Source of the DNA: Guadua angustifolia | Taxonomy: Eukaryota; Streptophyta; Magnoliopsida; Poales; Poaceae | DNA: 64,000 bases | NCBI GenBank assembly: GCA_036346375.1 | Contig: CM070512.1 | Span: 35,510,466-35,574,465 of the forward strand | Reading direction: 5' to 3' | In this document: positions 1 through 13,499 of the stretch, piece by piece | Layout: every line of letters begins with the position of its first letter | How positions within the stretch are numbered: the first letter of the stretch is position 1 | The notes under the pieces: generated by a model | The model's input: the letters and a program-made list of their open reading frames with translations, nothing else | What the model was told of the DNA's origin: nothing | Database searches by the model: none | Program-made: the position numbers and the translations under genes

Positions 1-1936
1 TGTTTCAACCGTGCTAGTCCGAGGAGCAGCTAAGCGCACAAAGACATCTGATGATGATAACACGACATATCATAAAGTAAATAACGATAATAAGCAAAAG
101 AGTGTAACAACATAAACATCCATCATCACATTTTTACAAGAATGGAGCCTTCGGCTTAAGTGAAAATGTAGCGGTGAAATGTAGAACAAAAAGAGCCAAT
201 CAAGATGCCCACAGCAACCGTGAAGTGCACGCTCCCTAGTAGTCCGGTGATCCTCCTCATCAAAGTCTTCACCACAGATGTCTTCATCGCTTTATGGAAT
301 AAGCACCCCAATAATAAAAAGCGAGGGTGAGTATGCAACATACTACATAAGTCTCGGAAACTTAATGCAAGTAACTAAATGCATGGCTTAAACAAAGGAT
401 GGCATAATGGTTCATTTGCATAAAGCAGAATTTAAAATTTAATTATAAGTAATACTTTCGTAAAGCAGCATTTAACAAAATGTAAATAGCATAATTAATT
501 AAACTTGAAATATAACAATTTCCAGGTTCCAACTACCTGGCAGGCTCCAACCGCCAAACTACATCCGTGAGCTCTAGCCGCTCGCGGATTCCCAAACCAC
601 ATTTTCTCATTTCAAACCAAATCCATCATTTTCATTTTAAAACCAAAAACCAGAAAATCTACTATGTGAAAGCGTTCCACGCTTGCCTTTCTCCGTAGGC
701 ACAGCTACTCAAGTAGTTTTAAGACTCTGCGGTGGTACACTTTATCCACACGACATGATCAACCCTTTGCGCCAAGCTATTGACACACTTCCTTTGGTGT
801 GCGGCGAGAGATCATGACAAGGCCTTTACAATGCATATACTGCTCTGACTCACGCTAAGGTTTCACATTGGTTGGGCTACCGCCCATCGAAGCCCCTCTT
901 GCGCCTTGCAAGTGTCATCTGACAAACCCGCATACGACCATTGGTGAAGCCAAATAACGATACATGCAAATTACTTAGCCAGGTCGTACCCATATAGACA
1001 TGTGGTTGTCTTGTATAGCATGGCCCATGGTGTCCATCATACTAGGTCCTTAATTGACTAGGCGGCAATCACATTCCAAAAATTTTGTGCATCCCGCACC
1101 CACCATTCAACCAATTCCGCCGGTCTAAATCATTTTCACTTTTAATTTCAATTTAATACTAAACACAAATTGCCATAATTTTCTATCTTGGCAACACCAA
1201 TTGCCACCTTTTCCATAAATCACTTTTGAGTCAAAATGAAAGAATTTCCATATTGGTAAGATGCAAGCGTGATTGAGCATGGCTAAGCATTTTCTCTGCT
1301 CCCATAATAAAATGTTTACCATTAACTACTGTAATTAGTTTTCCTAGGGTGTCAATGGTTGGCAAAATTAATATCAATGAGGTTATAACAGTTTGGCATT
1401 TATCTAAGCATTTAGAAATGACATTGAAATACAATTCATAATTCAAATAGCATGCAATAATAAAAAAAAAACAAAATAGCATTTCATAAATTTGGGTTCA
1501 ACATGGTCAAGGAGACTTGCCTTCAGCCTCCTCCGCTGCTGCTACCCCCCGCTGGATGTTCCTCTCGCTCAACCGGTGCGTCGTCTACACGCGAAACACG
1601 CAAATCGAGGCAAAACAATAAATAAACAGAAATAAATAAAATTCAAAAATTCACAAAAATGACACCAACAGATAGATCTCGATTTTATATGACTTTAGAA
1701 ATTTGAATCGTTCGAATCGGAGTTCGAACGGAGGAGAACGGGCCTTCCGAAGTTCCTCGGGAGAGAAAATCGGAAAAATAACAAAAGGTGACACATGTCG
1801 CAACGCGATTGGTTGATAATTCGGAATTAAATCGGAAAAAAATAGAAAAATGCGGCTGTGGCTGACCGGTGGGGACCACATGTCGATTAGCCTTGTTAGT
1901 GGCGTGATCTTGGTGAGGTGGCGGCCGTGATGTCGG

Positions 1937-2360
1937 CGTAGCTTACATGTGGCCGACACGGGGCAAAATAGTGCTGACGTGGCGCGACACATGGGCACTA
2001 GGGCACACGTGGCTTACACGTGGCATCCACGTGGCTCACACATGGCGACACATAGATCTACGGTACAAGGTGGCAGTGATGTGGCGTTGAGATGGCGCGG
2101 ATGTGTACAACACATGGCGACACGGGGCAGCCATGCAGGCGGCTGGCTACGACGTGGCGTGCATGTGGCACGACGTGGCGCTGACATGGCAACCACGGCG
2201 AAATGGTATTGACGGGCAGCGCCGATGTGGCGTACATGTGGACTTAGGGCGAACGTGGCGCACAAGTGGCGGCGGCGTGGCACCCGCATGGCAATGATAT
2301 GGCAGACAAGGGCGACACCGTGGCGCGACGTGTCTCGCACGTGGCTCCACGCGGTGAGTG
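1937..2360. repeat. Degenerate GTGGC / ACGTGGC array in LTR A
   Basis: About 420 bp packed with variants of GTGGC, many inside ACGTGGC or CACGTGGC, at an irregular spacing of roughly 10-20 bases. The same array is in the other LTR at about 9640-10085. In the transcribed (minus) sense it lies downstream of the TATA-like box, so it would be leader RNA rather than upstream promoter. Open frames across it (about 120-138 codons) give low-complexity His/Arg/Cys-rich text and are probably not genes. Confidence 0.7.
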
Positions 2361-2762
2361 ATGGTGTGGTGCAAGGAAACACGAACGGCAGTGAGATGGT
2401 TTACCGGGGAGGGAAAATAGAGCGCAGATCCAGCGGTTCATGTGCAGATCGGCGGAGGAGGACTCGAAGAATACGGCGACGAGGCGGCGCGCTAGCCATC
2501 GGAGTTGGGGAAGACGGTGCGCGAAATGGCGAAAGAGCGACGGATCGAGCAAACGAGTTAGTGAATCTGGATGAGACTGAAGCGATGAACACTACGGTAC
2601 CACAAAGTGCGGCGGAAGCTCACCGGAGCGGGAGAGATTGACGGCGGAAGTGCACGGGCACGGCGGAGGACTTCGACGAGTCGTGCGCATATGGCAGCGT
2701 CTCCGGCGAGTTTGAGGAAAAGGGCGGCGTGAATTGGCGGTCATGACGCATAAACGGAGAGG

Positions 2763-2771
2763 CCTTAAATA
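2763..2771 (-). promoter_or_regulatory. Putative TATA box of LTR A (3' copy)
   Basis: TATTTAAGG on the minus strand, about 570 bp inside the LTR start, at the border between AT-rich U3 and GC-rich leader. The equivalent in the 5' LTR is at 10474-10466. A telo-box-like AAACCCTAG lies about 45 bp upstream. Confidence 0.5.
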
Positions 2772-3340
2772 GCCTTAGAGTCGCGTAGAACACGGACGCC
2801 AAGAACGGCAGCTAGGGTTTCTGTGACGGCGGCGCAAGGGCTATGTGGCGTAGCATCCTTTATTCTCGTAGCGATGATCCAACGGCCTTCATCACCGTCG
2901 GTCACTGCGAATATTGACCCTTGGATAATTGATCGGACGGTGGAGAATGGGTTGAGGTAGGGTTAGGGTTTTTGGCGAAAATATGGACTAGGTGATGTAT
3001 TGGGCGTGGTGAGTGAACGAGAACAGTAATTTGAGATGAACAGTGGTTTGACCGGGAAAGAAATAAGATTTAGGAATTAAGAAAAATCCTTAAAAATCCG
3101 AATAAAATTCAAATAAATAGCAAATAAATTCGGAAAAATCTCCAAAAATACATAAAAATCAAATGAAATACAAGGAACCCAAATAAAATAAGAAATAATT
3201 AATTTGAGGTATAGTTTAATCGAATTAAGTTCCTGCTGACTTTAAAATTTCCATTTAAGCTAGATTAAATTCGAGAAAATTTTCAGAAATTCAGATTTTG
3301 AATTTCAAATTTGGGAAATTGAAAAAATTAGAATGTTACA

Positions 3341-3353
3341 AACCTACCCCCCT
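3341..3353 (-). other. Polypurine tract of element A
   Basis: Minus-strand AGGGGGGTAGGTT directly abuts the start of the 3' LTR, the expected position for the plus-strand primer of a retrotransposon read leftward. Confidence 0.75.
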
Positions 3354-5894
3354 AACAAGAAATCTCGACCCCGAGATTTGGAACTAAGCAGAGAAAAAGG
3401 TTGGGGAATTCCGCTCGAAGATCCTCCTCGCGCTTCGGTGGCTTCCTCTTGGGATGATTGCTCCTTTGGACTTTAGTCTTGTGATTCCTAGTTGATCTTG
3501 AGAAATAGAAGACTTCTATTTTACATTTTAGGTAGCGGATGAGAGATACTAATCTTGTCTACATGTCTCTTTTGTTTAAATAATTAGTATTGTTAATAAT
3601 CTAATTTATATAGTGGTATGTGGTATGATTAGAATATTTGAGGTGAAAGAAAAGATGCATTGTCATTACTCTCATTTGGGGAAGACCGAATGTTTAATAT
3701 CAAGAAAGGGATTTGAATACAAGGGTTGATCTGTATAATTCATCATTAGCTGACGAAAGGTGCTGAGAATAAATGTCATTTCGAGTTGACTTTAAATTGG
3801 AAAACATGTATAGATAATTCAAGTATTGGGTTGAGGTAAGAGGATTATAAGATGAGTCATGGTGATTTAACTTGTTTGCTCACTTTGGTAAACAAAGGGT
3901 TTTCATTTTCTTTGGTTTTGAAAACTATGAAGGAATAAAATGTATAGACTCAAATGATTGATTGCCGAAATTGAATACACAAGGGTCGTACCCAATACCA
4001 CAACAAGTGTCGGGTACAATCACATAAGAAAGATGTTTAAGTTCAGAGCCTGATATCAAGGCAGGGGTTGTTCTAGACACTTGATGTTTTCTAGGTCTTT
4101 GAGATAGCCTGAAAATTATTGATGTTTTCCTTGTCGAGGTGAAGTAAAATTCTTCTTGGGTAGGTGTTAGTGAGGTATTCAAGTTCTTCTCGGTTGATAC
4201 AAGCGACAATTTCCATTTTATTTGAAACAACAGAAAGGTTGTTTGCTAATGATATAAAATAGATGATCAGAAAGTGACTAGGATCAAAGAGTTGATCTTA
4301 AAATTAAACTTATACCTGGTAAGGTTCAAATACATAAGTATCATACCTAGCACTTCGCTTTGGCGGGTCCTAAACTTCTTTCGCGAATTCATCTTTGTAG
4401 GTGAATGCCATGAATGATTGGATTAACATTTTGAGTTGGATTGATATATATGTCTAAGGAAGTGTTTGTCTTCAATTCTTGAGGTTGCCTTAGAGAATAT
4501 TATGTAGCTTGTCGGAGTTGAGAATGAGGTGGGTTGCTCCTTGCTTTAAACAACGATCGGCATAATACTTATGTTTACCATAGCAAAGGCAAATAATATT
4601 GACTTTCAGAATTTTTTTTTGTACCAGACAATTATTCATTGGTGTTATTAGAAAGATGAATAGGTGATGATTGAGATTGAGGATAAAGTTGAGCAGAATT
4701 CTTCTAGGACAAGCATCTTCGTTCAAATCGCCTTTTCTTTATCTGCTTCTTTGGATGAACTGCTTTGGATTTTTATTTCTTCTATTCTTGGTATGTCTAC
4801 GACTATAGGAGATATTTGTTCAGCTTATGGACATCGTTTAGGAATTTGGTTCTTTTCGTGACAGTTGAAGCATTCACGCCTTTCTCCTGGTGTCATGTTC
4901 AGTTATTTGTATACTTAATATTATCTCATGAATTTCAATTTGTTGTTTCTCGAGAATATTATTTAGCCTAATGACTTTCTTTATTAGACAAGGAACATGC
5001 CATTGGAATTACCATTTACTCTTGTCTTAGTGAAGGTAGTTAGGATCAAGTGTTATTTCTATAATTTCTTAAGTGATCTTTCTTGTGTGACCGGTTTTCT
5101 TCCTCTTTTGTTCACCAAATCTTGAGCAAAATTGTATTGGCGACTATCGGATCAAAGGGCATTGAGCTGGAGAATAATCTTGACATTCACAAGGGTAACA
5201 AGCGATATTGCTTCTGACATATTTTCTAGGAGAATGATTTCCTTCACAGTAGGAGTAATTGATTGCACTCTCATCACAACATGACCTATTTCTTCATAGC
5301 GAGTGCAAGCACGAACTTGAATGGATCGGGTTGACAATAATTCAAAGAACAGGTGTAGGTATCAAATAAGATATAAAGTAGGTTTCTAGTTTAAACCATT
5401 TCCTTTTACGATAGAAGGCTGTACTGCTATTAGAAATATCTTGTCGAGTTTTTAGAACGAAAAGGTGTGCATTTGGTGATTTGTTCAATTATGGTGAGCA
5501 TTTACACCATGGTTACCGATTCTAACAGATTTTTTTTGAACATTGAGAAAGTGGAGAGTTATGACAATTGCTATGTTGAAAGGACGTGCTATAGATCAAT
5601 ACAAGCGAATTTTGTGGAACTATGGTAGGATTATCATTTCTTGGCGAGTGGAATGTCTTGCGGGGTTTCACGAATTAGATGAGGAGTGTTAGTAGTTTAC
5701 ACCTAGAATCATTAGTAAGAATAAGCTAATTTAAAGAGAGATATAGAGTATGTTAAAATATTCGAGATGAATGGAAGGTTGCATATCAACGAGTTAATTA
5801 GGGAGAATGAAGGTCAATTATAAAGGCTATTTTTTCTTTTTATTACTCATTACTTTAGTAGATGTATTAATGAATTATGTCATGAACATCACAT

Positions 5895-5898
<4 letters not shown>

Positions 5899-5985
<87 letters not shown>
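5899..5985. repeat. (AT)n microsatellite
   Basis: Roughly 43 uninterrupted AT dinucleotides within the internal region of element A. Length is probably unstable and may be misassembled. Confidence 0.97.
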
Positions 5986-5988
<3 letters not shown>

Positions 5989-7684
5989 AGTAAGGCTACT
6001 TAGATGGAATTACGTTGGGTTACACGGCAACAATTAGTTCTTTAAAATATTATTTTAGGAAAGGGTTTCTATCTTGGATTAAGTAGTTTTGGCTTAGGTT
6101 ATAAGGCAACGTTTAGATCCTTTAAAAATCTCCTTAATTAAATTTTTCTTATTAGGTAGGGTTAACACATCGTAAATTTCAACCTAGTGGTTTAACATTC
6201 ACGAGAGTAACCCGAAAACAATACAAAAGATTTACAACAAAATTTCAATAACACATAAACAATATGTATACATGTTGCTTAGTATGTAGGAAGGGTATCT
6301 ATGGTTTTCCTTCTACTTGCCGAATCATACATATTCCTGCATAAGAGGTTTAGTATATCGCTAGAATAATATGTAGCTCGCATATTGCTAGCTTTTATTG
6401 TAGGCTATTAAACCTTGAGTTTCTTTTAATTTTTGCACCACTCGTTGTGTTAGTCTTCCAAGGCTTCTATGAATTCGAAGAGGTTGTGATGTAGCTATCC
6501 CCTTCTTGAAGTTCGGATCTGAGCGTCATGATGTTCTGATTTGTTACCATAATTCCTTTCAAAAGATTTGTTCGTGGTTTTCATTTCATAAGCAGAATAA
6601 GAAAAGAAATACTTCTAAAAGGGATGACCTAAGAGTGAAGAAAGAAAAGTTCTACGAGAAGCGAGTACATAAATAAGGAGACTAAATTCTATAGATCGAG
6701 AAAAGAGTATATGTATAGCAAATCTTGCTCTCTTTATATTTCTTGTAAGAAAATAGGACTTTAAATTCTTCCAGTTTTCATTTAACCATTCGAAGCTTTC
6801 CATTCAGAAGTATAGAACTTTTCTGGTTCTAGCTCATTTTTTTTATGGTATATAATCTAGATAAGCAGTGAGGTGAGTTTTAAAACATGGTTAGAAATTA
6901 TTATTGGATCATTAAGTTTTAACTAGCCTAAAGCAGCATAAGCTAGTTTGGTGTTGCTAATGTGGTAAGATCTTAACTTGGTTTATATATGAATGGTATG
7001 ATCTCAAGCAAAGCTAAGAGTAGTAATGGAGACTGTATTACTAATCTCATTGAGGTTTTACTTTAAGAAAGGTTGATGACCATGATGGTTACACCGGTAA
7101 AAGTTCTATAAAGAGGAGATAACTTGGTAGAAGCTTTATAGAGATAAGAGATAAACTATTTTATAATTTCTTAGTTATCCTATGGGTTAAGTTTTCCATA
7201 TTCACACATAAGGACAACTTATTGTGAAACTTTAACCAAAATGTTAAGTTTACACATAAATCAGTCCTGACATTCAGAATAAAGACCAATTTCAAGTAGC
7301 GAAACATAACGACAACGTAATTTGCTCTATATAACGAGAGCGGAATAATATGCTACACGTAAGGGTGCTTATCTTATGGTAGGTCCTAATATATCCTAAT
7401 CTTCCGCCTTTTCTGTTGGGTGATGTTGTCTCTTCATGAAGTAAAATCTTGAACGTCATCGTCTTCATTTGGAATTCTTGCAGAAGACCGTGATCTTAGG
7501 GATATTTCCGGAGATAAGATCAAATTTAAATTTCAAAATAATATTCAGAAAAGGAAAGGAGTAAGAACTTGAGAATAAGATAAGAGGAGACCAATTTCTA
7601 AATTCAAATTCGTTGGTTTGATCTAGAAAATAATTTTGAAATTCTAACGACCATTCTAACTAGGGTTGCGACCTATAGTCGATA

Positions 7685-7697
7685 TGGCTCTGATACC
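7685..7697 (-). other. Primer binding site of element A
   Basis: Minus-strand TGGTATCAGAGCC, five bases inside the 5' LTR end. This is the canonical match to the 3' end of plant initiator tRNA-Met used by many Ty3/gypsy and copia elements. Confidence 0.9.
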
Positions 7698-7702
7698 ACC
7701 TC

Positions 7703-10700
7703 TGTGAGGACCCGGATTACCTGATCCGAACCCTCCTGTGTTTCAACCGCGCTAGTCCAGGAACAGCTAGCGCACACAACATACAGTGATGATAACACAG
7801 ACATATCATAAAGTAAATAACAGTAATAAGCAAAAGAGTGTAACAACATAAACATCCATCATCACATTTTTACAAGAATGGAGCCTTACGGCTTAAGTGA
7901 AAATGTAGCAGCGGAAATGTAGAACAAAAAGAGCCAATCAGTATGCCCACAGCAGCCACCGAGTAGAATGCACGCCCTAGTAGTCCTACTGATCCTCCTC
8001 ATCAAAGTCTTCACCACAGATGTCTTCATCGCTTTATGGAATAAGCACCCGCAATAAAAAGCGAGGGTGAGTATGCAACATACTATAAGTCTCGGAAACT
8101 TAATGCAAGTAACTAAATGCATGGCTTAAACAAAGGATGGCATAATGGTTCATTTGCATAAAGCGAAATTAAAATTTAATTATAAGTAATACTTTAAGTA
8201 AGCGACATTTAACAAAATGTAAATAGCATAATTAATTAAACTTGAAATATAACAATTTCGAGTTCCAACTACAGCGAGGCTCAACAGCCAAACTACATCC
8301 GTGAGCTCTAGCTTTCATGATTCCCAAACCACATTTTCTCATTTCAAACCAAATCCATCATTTTCATTTTAAAACCAAAAACCGAAAAATCTACTATGTG
8401 AAAGCGTTCCCGCTTGCCTTTCTCCGTAAACACACTACTCAAGTAGTTTTTAAGACTCTGCAGTGGTACACTTTACCCACGCGACATGATCAACCCTTTC
8501 GCCAAGCTATTGACACACTTCCTTTGGTGTCTTGCGGCGAGATCATGACAAGGCCTTTACAATGCATATCCGCGCTCTGACTCAGCGCTAAGGTTTCACA
8601 TTTGGTTGGGCTACACTTGATCCAGAAGCCCCTCTTGCGCCTTGCAAGTGTCATCTGACAAACCCAACGACCATTGGTGAAGCCAAATAACGATACATGC
8701 AAATTACTTAGCAGTCGTACCCATATAGACATGTGGTTGTCTTGTATAGCATGGCCCATGGTGTCCACATCTGACCAGGTCCTTAATTGACTAGGGCGGC
8801 AATCACATTCCAAAAAATTTTGTGCATCCCGCACCCACCATTCAACCAATTCCGCCCCGGTCTAAATCATTTTTCACTTTTAATTTCAAATTAATACCGG
8901 CAACACCAATTGCCACCTTTTCCATAAATCACTTTTGAGTCAAAATGAAAGAATTTCCATATTGGTAAGGTACCGACGTGATTGAGCATGGCTAAGCATT
9001 TTCTACCGTTCCCATAATAAAAATGTTTACCATTAATTACTGTAATTAGTTTTCCTAGGGTGTCAATGGTTGGCAAGATTAATATCAATGTGGTTATAAC
9101 AATTTGGCATTTATCTAAGCATTTAGAAATGACATTGAAATACAATTCATAATTCAAATAGCATGCAATAATTTAAAAAAAAAACAAAATAGCATTTCAT
9201 AAATTTGGGTTCAACATGGTCAAGGAGACTTGCCTTCACCCTCTCCCGCTGCTGCTACCCCCATTGGATGTTCCTCTCGCTCAGCCGTAAATGCGTCTAC
9301 CGCCTAAAACACGCAAATCGAGGCAAAACAATAAATAAACAGAAATAAATAAAATTCAAAAATTCACAAAAATGACACCAACAGATAGATCTCGATTTTA
9401 TATGACTTTAGAAATTTGAATCGTTCGAATCGGAGTTCGAACGGAGGAGAACGGGCCTTCCGAAGTTCCTCGGGAGAGAAAATCGGAAAAATAACAAAAG
9501 GTGACACGTGTCGCAACGCGATTGGTTGATAATTCGGAAATTCGGAATTAAATCGGAAAAAATAGAAAAATGCGGCTGTGGCTGACCGGTGGGGACCACA
9601 TGTCAGTGGCACTGTTCGTGGCATGATACTGGTGAGGTGGCGCTGACGCAGTGTCGACGTAGCTTACATGTGGCCGACACGGGGCAAAATAGTGCTGACG
9701 TGGCGCGACACATGGGCACTAGGGCACACGTGGCTTACACGTGGCATCCACGTGGCTCACACATGGCGACACATAGATCTACGGTACAAGGTGGCAGTGA
9801 TGTGGCGTTGAGATGGCGCGGATGTGTACAACACATGGCGACGCAGGCGACCATGCGGTAGCTACGGACGTGGCGTGCATGTGGCGACGTGGCGGCGACA
9901 TGGCAACCACTGGCGAAATGGTATTGACAGGCGGCGCGATGTGGCGTACATGTGGACTTAGGCGACGTGGCGCACAAGTGGCGGCGGCGTGGCACCCGCA
10001 TGGCAATGATATGGCGGACAAGGGCGACAGTGGCGCGGCGTGTCTCGCCGCGTGGCTCCGCGCGGTGGTGATGGTGTGGTGCAAAAAACACGAGCAGCGG
10101 TGAGATGGTTTCTGGGAGGAAAATAGAGCGCGATCCGGCGGTTCATGTGCGGATCGACAGCGGAGGACTCGAAGAATCACGGTGGCAGGCGGGCGCTAGC
10201 CATCCGGAGTTAGGGGAAGGCGGTCTTGAAATGGCGAAAGCGGCGGATCGAGCAAACGAGTTAGTGAATCTGGATGAGGCCAGGCGATGAACACTACGGT
10301 ACCACAAAGTCGGCGGAAGCTCACCGGGCGGGGAGATTGTGGCGGAAGTGCAGGCACGCAGCGGAGGACTTCAGGCGAGGTCGTGCGCCAGTGGCGGCGT
10401 CTCATGCCGCGAGGTTTGAGGAAAAGGCGTGTGAGTGGCGGTCACGACAGCATAAAGCGGAGAGGCCTTAAATAGCCTTGGGAGTCGCGTGGGAGACACG
10501 GACGCCAAGAACGGCGCGCGGCTAGGGTTTCCTGTGACGGCGGCGCGGCAGAGGGCTACGTGGCGTAGCATCCACTGTTCTCGACGCGATGATCCAACGG
10601 CCTTCATCACCCGTCGGTCACTGCGAATATTGACCCTTGGATAATTGATCGGACGGTGGAGAATGGGTTGAGGTAGGGTTAGGGTTTTTTGGCCAGAAAT

Positions 10701-11057
10701 ATGGACTAGGCTGATGTATTGGTAACGGTGAGTGAACGAGAACAGTAGAATTTGAGATGAACAGTGGTTTCGGCCCGGGGAAAGAAATAAGATTTAGGAA
10801 TTAAGAAAAATCCTTAAAAATCCGAATAAAATTCAAATAAATAGCAAATAAATTCGGAAAAATCTCCAAAAATACATAAAAATCAAATGAAATACAAGGA
10901 ACCCAAATAAAATAAGAAATAATTAATTTGAGGTATAGTTTAATCGAATTAAGTTCTGCGACTTTAAAATTTCCATTTAAGCTAGATTAAATTAGAAAAT
11001 TTTGAAATTCAGATTTTGAATTTCAAATTTGGGAAATTGAAAAATTAGAATGTTACA
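7703..11057 (-). repeat. 5' LTR of element A
   Basis: 3355 bp, with TG...CA ends on the minus strand (TGTAACATTC ... TCCTCACA). It has the same internal order as the other copy: AT-rich U3, TATA-like box at 10474-10466, GC-rich GTGGC array at about 9640-10085, and AT-rich U5. The block around 8500-8600 is clearly homologous to 28240-28400 in element B, so the two families share ancestry. Confidence 0.9.
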
Positions 11058-13419
11058 TAAAGCATGGCTAAGCAAGATTATTAGACATCATGTATACCCA
11101 GAATGACATTATATATTGTCTAATCATGATTCTAAGGTATCAAGGTTCACAAATTCATATTTGACAAGGGAGTTTCAGGAATCAATGGGTATATCTACCA
11201 GTTCCCACAATATAGCGAGTTTACTAAATATACGCATGCAATAAAAACATTTAATGAAAACATTTATAAATCTGGGATCAACATGGTCAAAGAGGTGCTT
11301 GCCTTGCTTCTGACGAAGTCGAGATTGTAGTCGACGATGGTAGTCGTTCGTCGGATTCTACGTGCGTTCTCCAAGGAAAGTAGCAAATAACATACTTCAA
11401 TAAGGCAAAAGGAAAATAGATAGAAAGAACAAATAAAACTCTTCACAAGAAAGCAGGGATTGCTCTTTATAAATTTATTAATTTTATTTTACAAATTCAA
11501 GATGCAAAAATTGTTAGAATTAATCATTAATTGCAAAGTTCATAGAGTTTACTATTCATGATCGTTTTCGACAACCTTATCACTTTGGGTTTTGCTTTAA
11601 CAGATTTAGATTCAAAGCAAGATAATCCAAGGACATTTTCTCGATTCTTGTAGATTAGATCCTAAGGATTATTTCGGTTTATTTGAAAAGGTTCTGTTGA
11701 TACAAACTTCGTAATTGAAGTCCAATTGTTCTTTCTCACCGAATTCATAAATATGATCTTTTAGGGTTATTTGACCTACAAGATTTATATGCAAACCCTA
11801 GCAAATTGAGATTATCTTTTCATAATAGTGTAGACTACACTTTAAAGAACATTGCTAAACTAGTTACACAAATTTTAGGATTCGGACAAGTTATTATTTT
11901 CATCGACGAAAAAGCTTAAGTGGTAATTTTTTGCTTACAATTCACGGGATCGGCCAAAAGGTAAACATGACTATTAACGATTAAGGGTTTTGGTCTAGCT
12001 AGATTTAGATGAAAAGCATGATGAAAATGAAATATTTTTCTAGAATCTAGTAGAACAAACTTTGTAGAGCATTACTAAATAGGTTTCATAGATTTTAGTA
12101 TTTGGACGAGCTATTTTATCTACTGCCGAAATAGCCTAAGTAATCACGATGAATAACGCTAAATCGGCCAACTTTCAAATTTCATTTCTAACTACACTTC
12201 ACATGATCTTTGATTCATTTTTCAGGCGTTAGTAGGTAGCAATCCTAGAAATGTTTTAAAGTTGGTTTGGCATTATTTTAACTTAAATTGCGATATATTA
12301 CTTATTTACTTATTGTTATAAATAGCATTTCCTTTCATTAAAAGAATGAAAATTAAATCTTATCTTAAATATTTTTATATACATGAGTTTATTATGGGTT
12401 CAGGAGCATGCATAAATTATTTCATCATTTTATAATTCATGATGCACTATTTTTATTATTAGACCATATTGAAGTTTATTTAAGTTTCTATTCCAAATAA
12501 ATTAAACCAAACATGATAATTAAATATTTTTGAATATTTTGAATCTACATGAATTTATATGAATTTAGGAATTTATTTCACTTCATTTTGACTAATGGTT
12601 CAAAAGATATGATCAAATGAATATATTCGGGTTGAATATATACTGGAAAATAGGAAATATACCGAATATGGAAAGTACGTCTTCACTTAGCCATTACGCT
12701 TTCCATTTCGGGCTGGATTGGAATTAGGCACTGACGGCTGGGCCCGGGGTGGCAGGGACACGGCTCGGCGCAGGCAGATGGGCCCTGCGATGTCAGTGAG
12801 ACGGAGCAAACTCGGCGACTGACAGTGGGACCCGACGGCAGCGTCTCAGAGCAGAGCCGCTCTGTTTTCCGGCTCGCCGGCGACGGAGGAGTGCCGGAGA
12901 GGCCGGATGGGTTCCTCCATGGGCTTCAGCACGTCCTTGCGCACACGGGGGTGGTCGTTTGGTGGTAAGGGACGGCCGGGAAGGTGGTTGCCACCGAGAG
13001 GGGGCGGCGGCGCCATGGCCGGCGAGACAGAGCTCGAGAAATACCAGTGATTTGTAAGAAATAATGGCCGGGTGAGTATCAGGGAGTGATAAGCATCGTG
13101 TTTCGGTACTTTATTTGAAAGAAGTGCATGCGGAGTTGAGCTCTCACCGTGAGCGTCCATGGCGGAAAGGTGGAGCACGGTTGCGCGACTCGCCGAGGAG
13201 GAAGAGATGAAATTGACACTAGGGATGGACTCCAGGGATCATGATGATGCTCCAGGTTGATTGATTTGGGTTGATTCGAAGTATAGGGGTGTGTTCATGG
13301 TTCTCCCCCTTTTTCGGGTTTCGATGGAATTGAGGAAGAAGACAGGCTAGGATGCAAGGGATTTCGCTTAGGGGTGAATGGAAGTGGCGCTGATGGTCTC
13401 TGGAGGTGATCGCACTGGG

Positions 13420-13427
13420 TTTTATAG
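13420..13427 (-). promoter_or_regulatory. Putative TATA box, inner copy in LTR X
   Basis: Minus-strand CTATAAAA in the context CGGCTATAAAACCCA, followed by GC-rich leader-like sequence. The same context recurs 3.7 kb away at 17130-17123. Confidence 0.5.
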
Positions 13428-13499
13428 CCGATCCGAGATGGTTCAGCAGAGGCTTCGAACGGATGAGGATCGGCGAGGGGCGCTGGGATTGTCTCCTGC

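Larger units (their letters stand above)
1..3340 (-). repeat. 3' LTR of element A (truncated by window edge)
   Basis: Aligns over its whole length with 7738-11057. In minus orientation it has an AT-rich U3 (3340 to about 2980), a TATA-like TATTTAAGG at 2771-2763, and a long GC-rich then AT-rich R/U5. It differs from the 5' LTR mostly by clusters of 1-5 base indels rather than scattered substitutions. Confidence 0.9.
3341..7702 (-). pseudogene. Internal region of element A with gag relics
   Basis: About 4.4 kb of AT-rich sequence with no long reading frame. Two short minus-strand stretches look like decayed gag zinc knuckles: near 4591-4550 (CLCYGKHKYYADRC, second Cys replaced by an aromatic arrangement) and near 5307-5266 (CTRYEEIGHVVMR). 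They have the same spacing idea as the two knuckles in gag of element B. I see no protease, reverse transcriptase or integrase, so this looks like a non-autonomous or heavily eroded copy. Apart from the AT microsatellite at 5899-5985 I see nothing else here. Confidence 0.55.
1..11057 (-). mobile_element. Element A: Ty3/gypsy LTR retrotransposon, decayed, left end outside window
   Basis: Two long direct repeats (1-3340 and 7703-11057) flank a 4.36-kb internal region. Read on the minus strand the LTR starts TGTAACATTC and ends TCCTCACA. It is followed at 7697-7685 by TGGTATCAGAGCC, the usual plant primer site for initiator tRNA-Met, and a purine-rich tract (AGGGGGGTAGGTT) lies just inside the other LTR. 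These signals fix the orientation. The internal region has no long reading frame, only traces of gag zinc knuckles, so the copy is not autonomous. The right flank after the LTR is TAAAG; the matching target duplication should lie left of the window. It is inserted in LTR X, whose sequence resumes at 11058. Confidence 0.9.

Noticed and set aside
2014..2382. 122-codon minus-strand frame (and 118-133 codon counterparts at 9735-10180)
   Set aside because: Product of the GTGGC array; the two LTR copies do not keep the same frame.
2953..2980. Telomere-like TAGGGTTAGGGTTT
   Set aside because: Two units only, inside an LTR and repeated in the other LTR (10675-10690); a telo-box, not a telomere tract.
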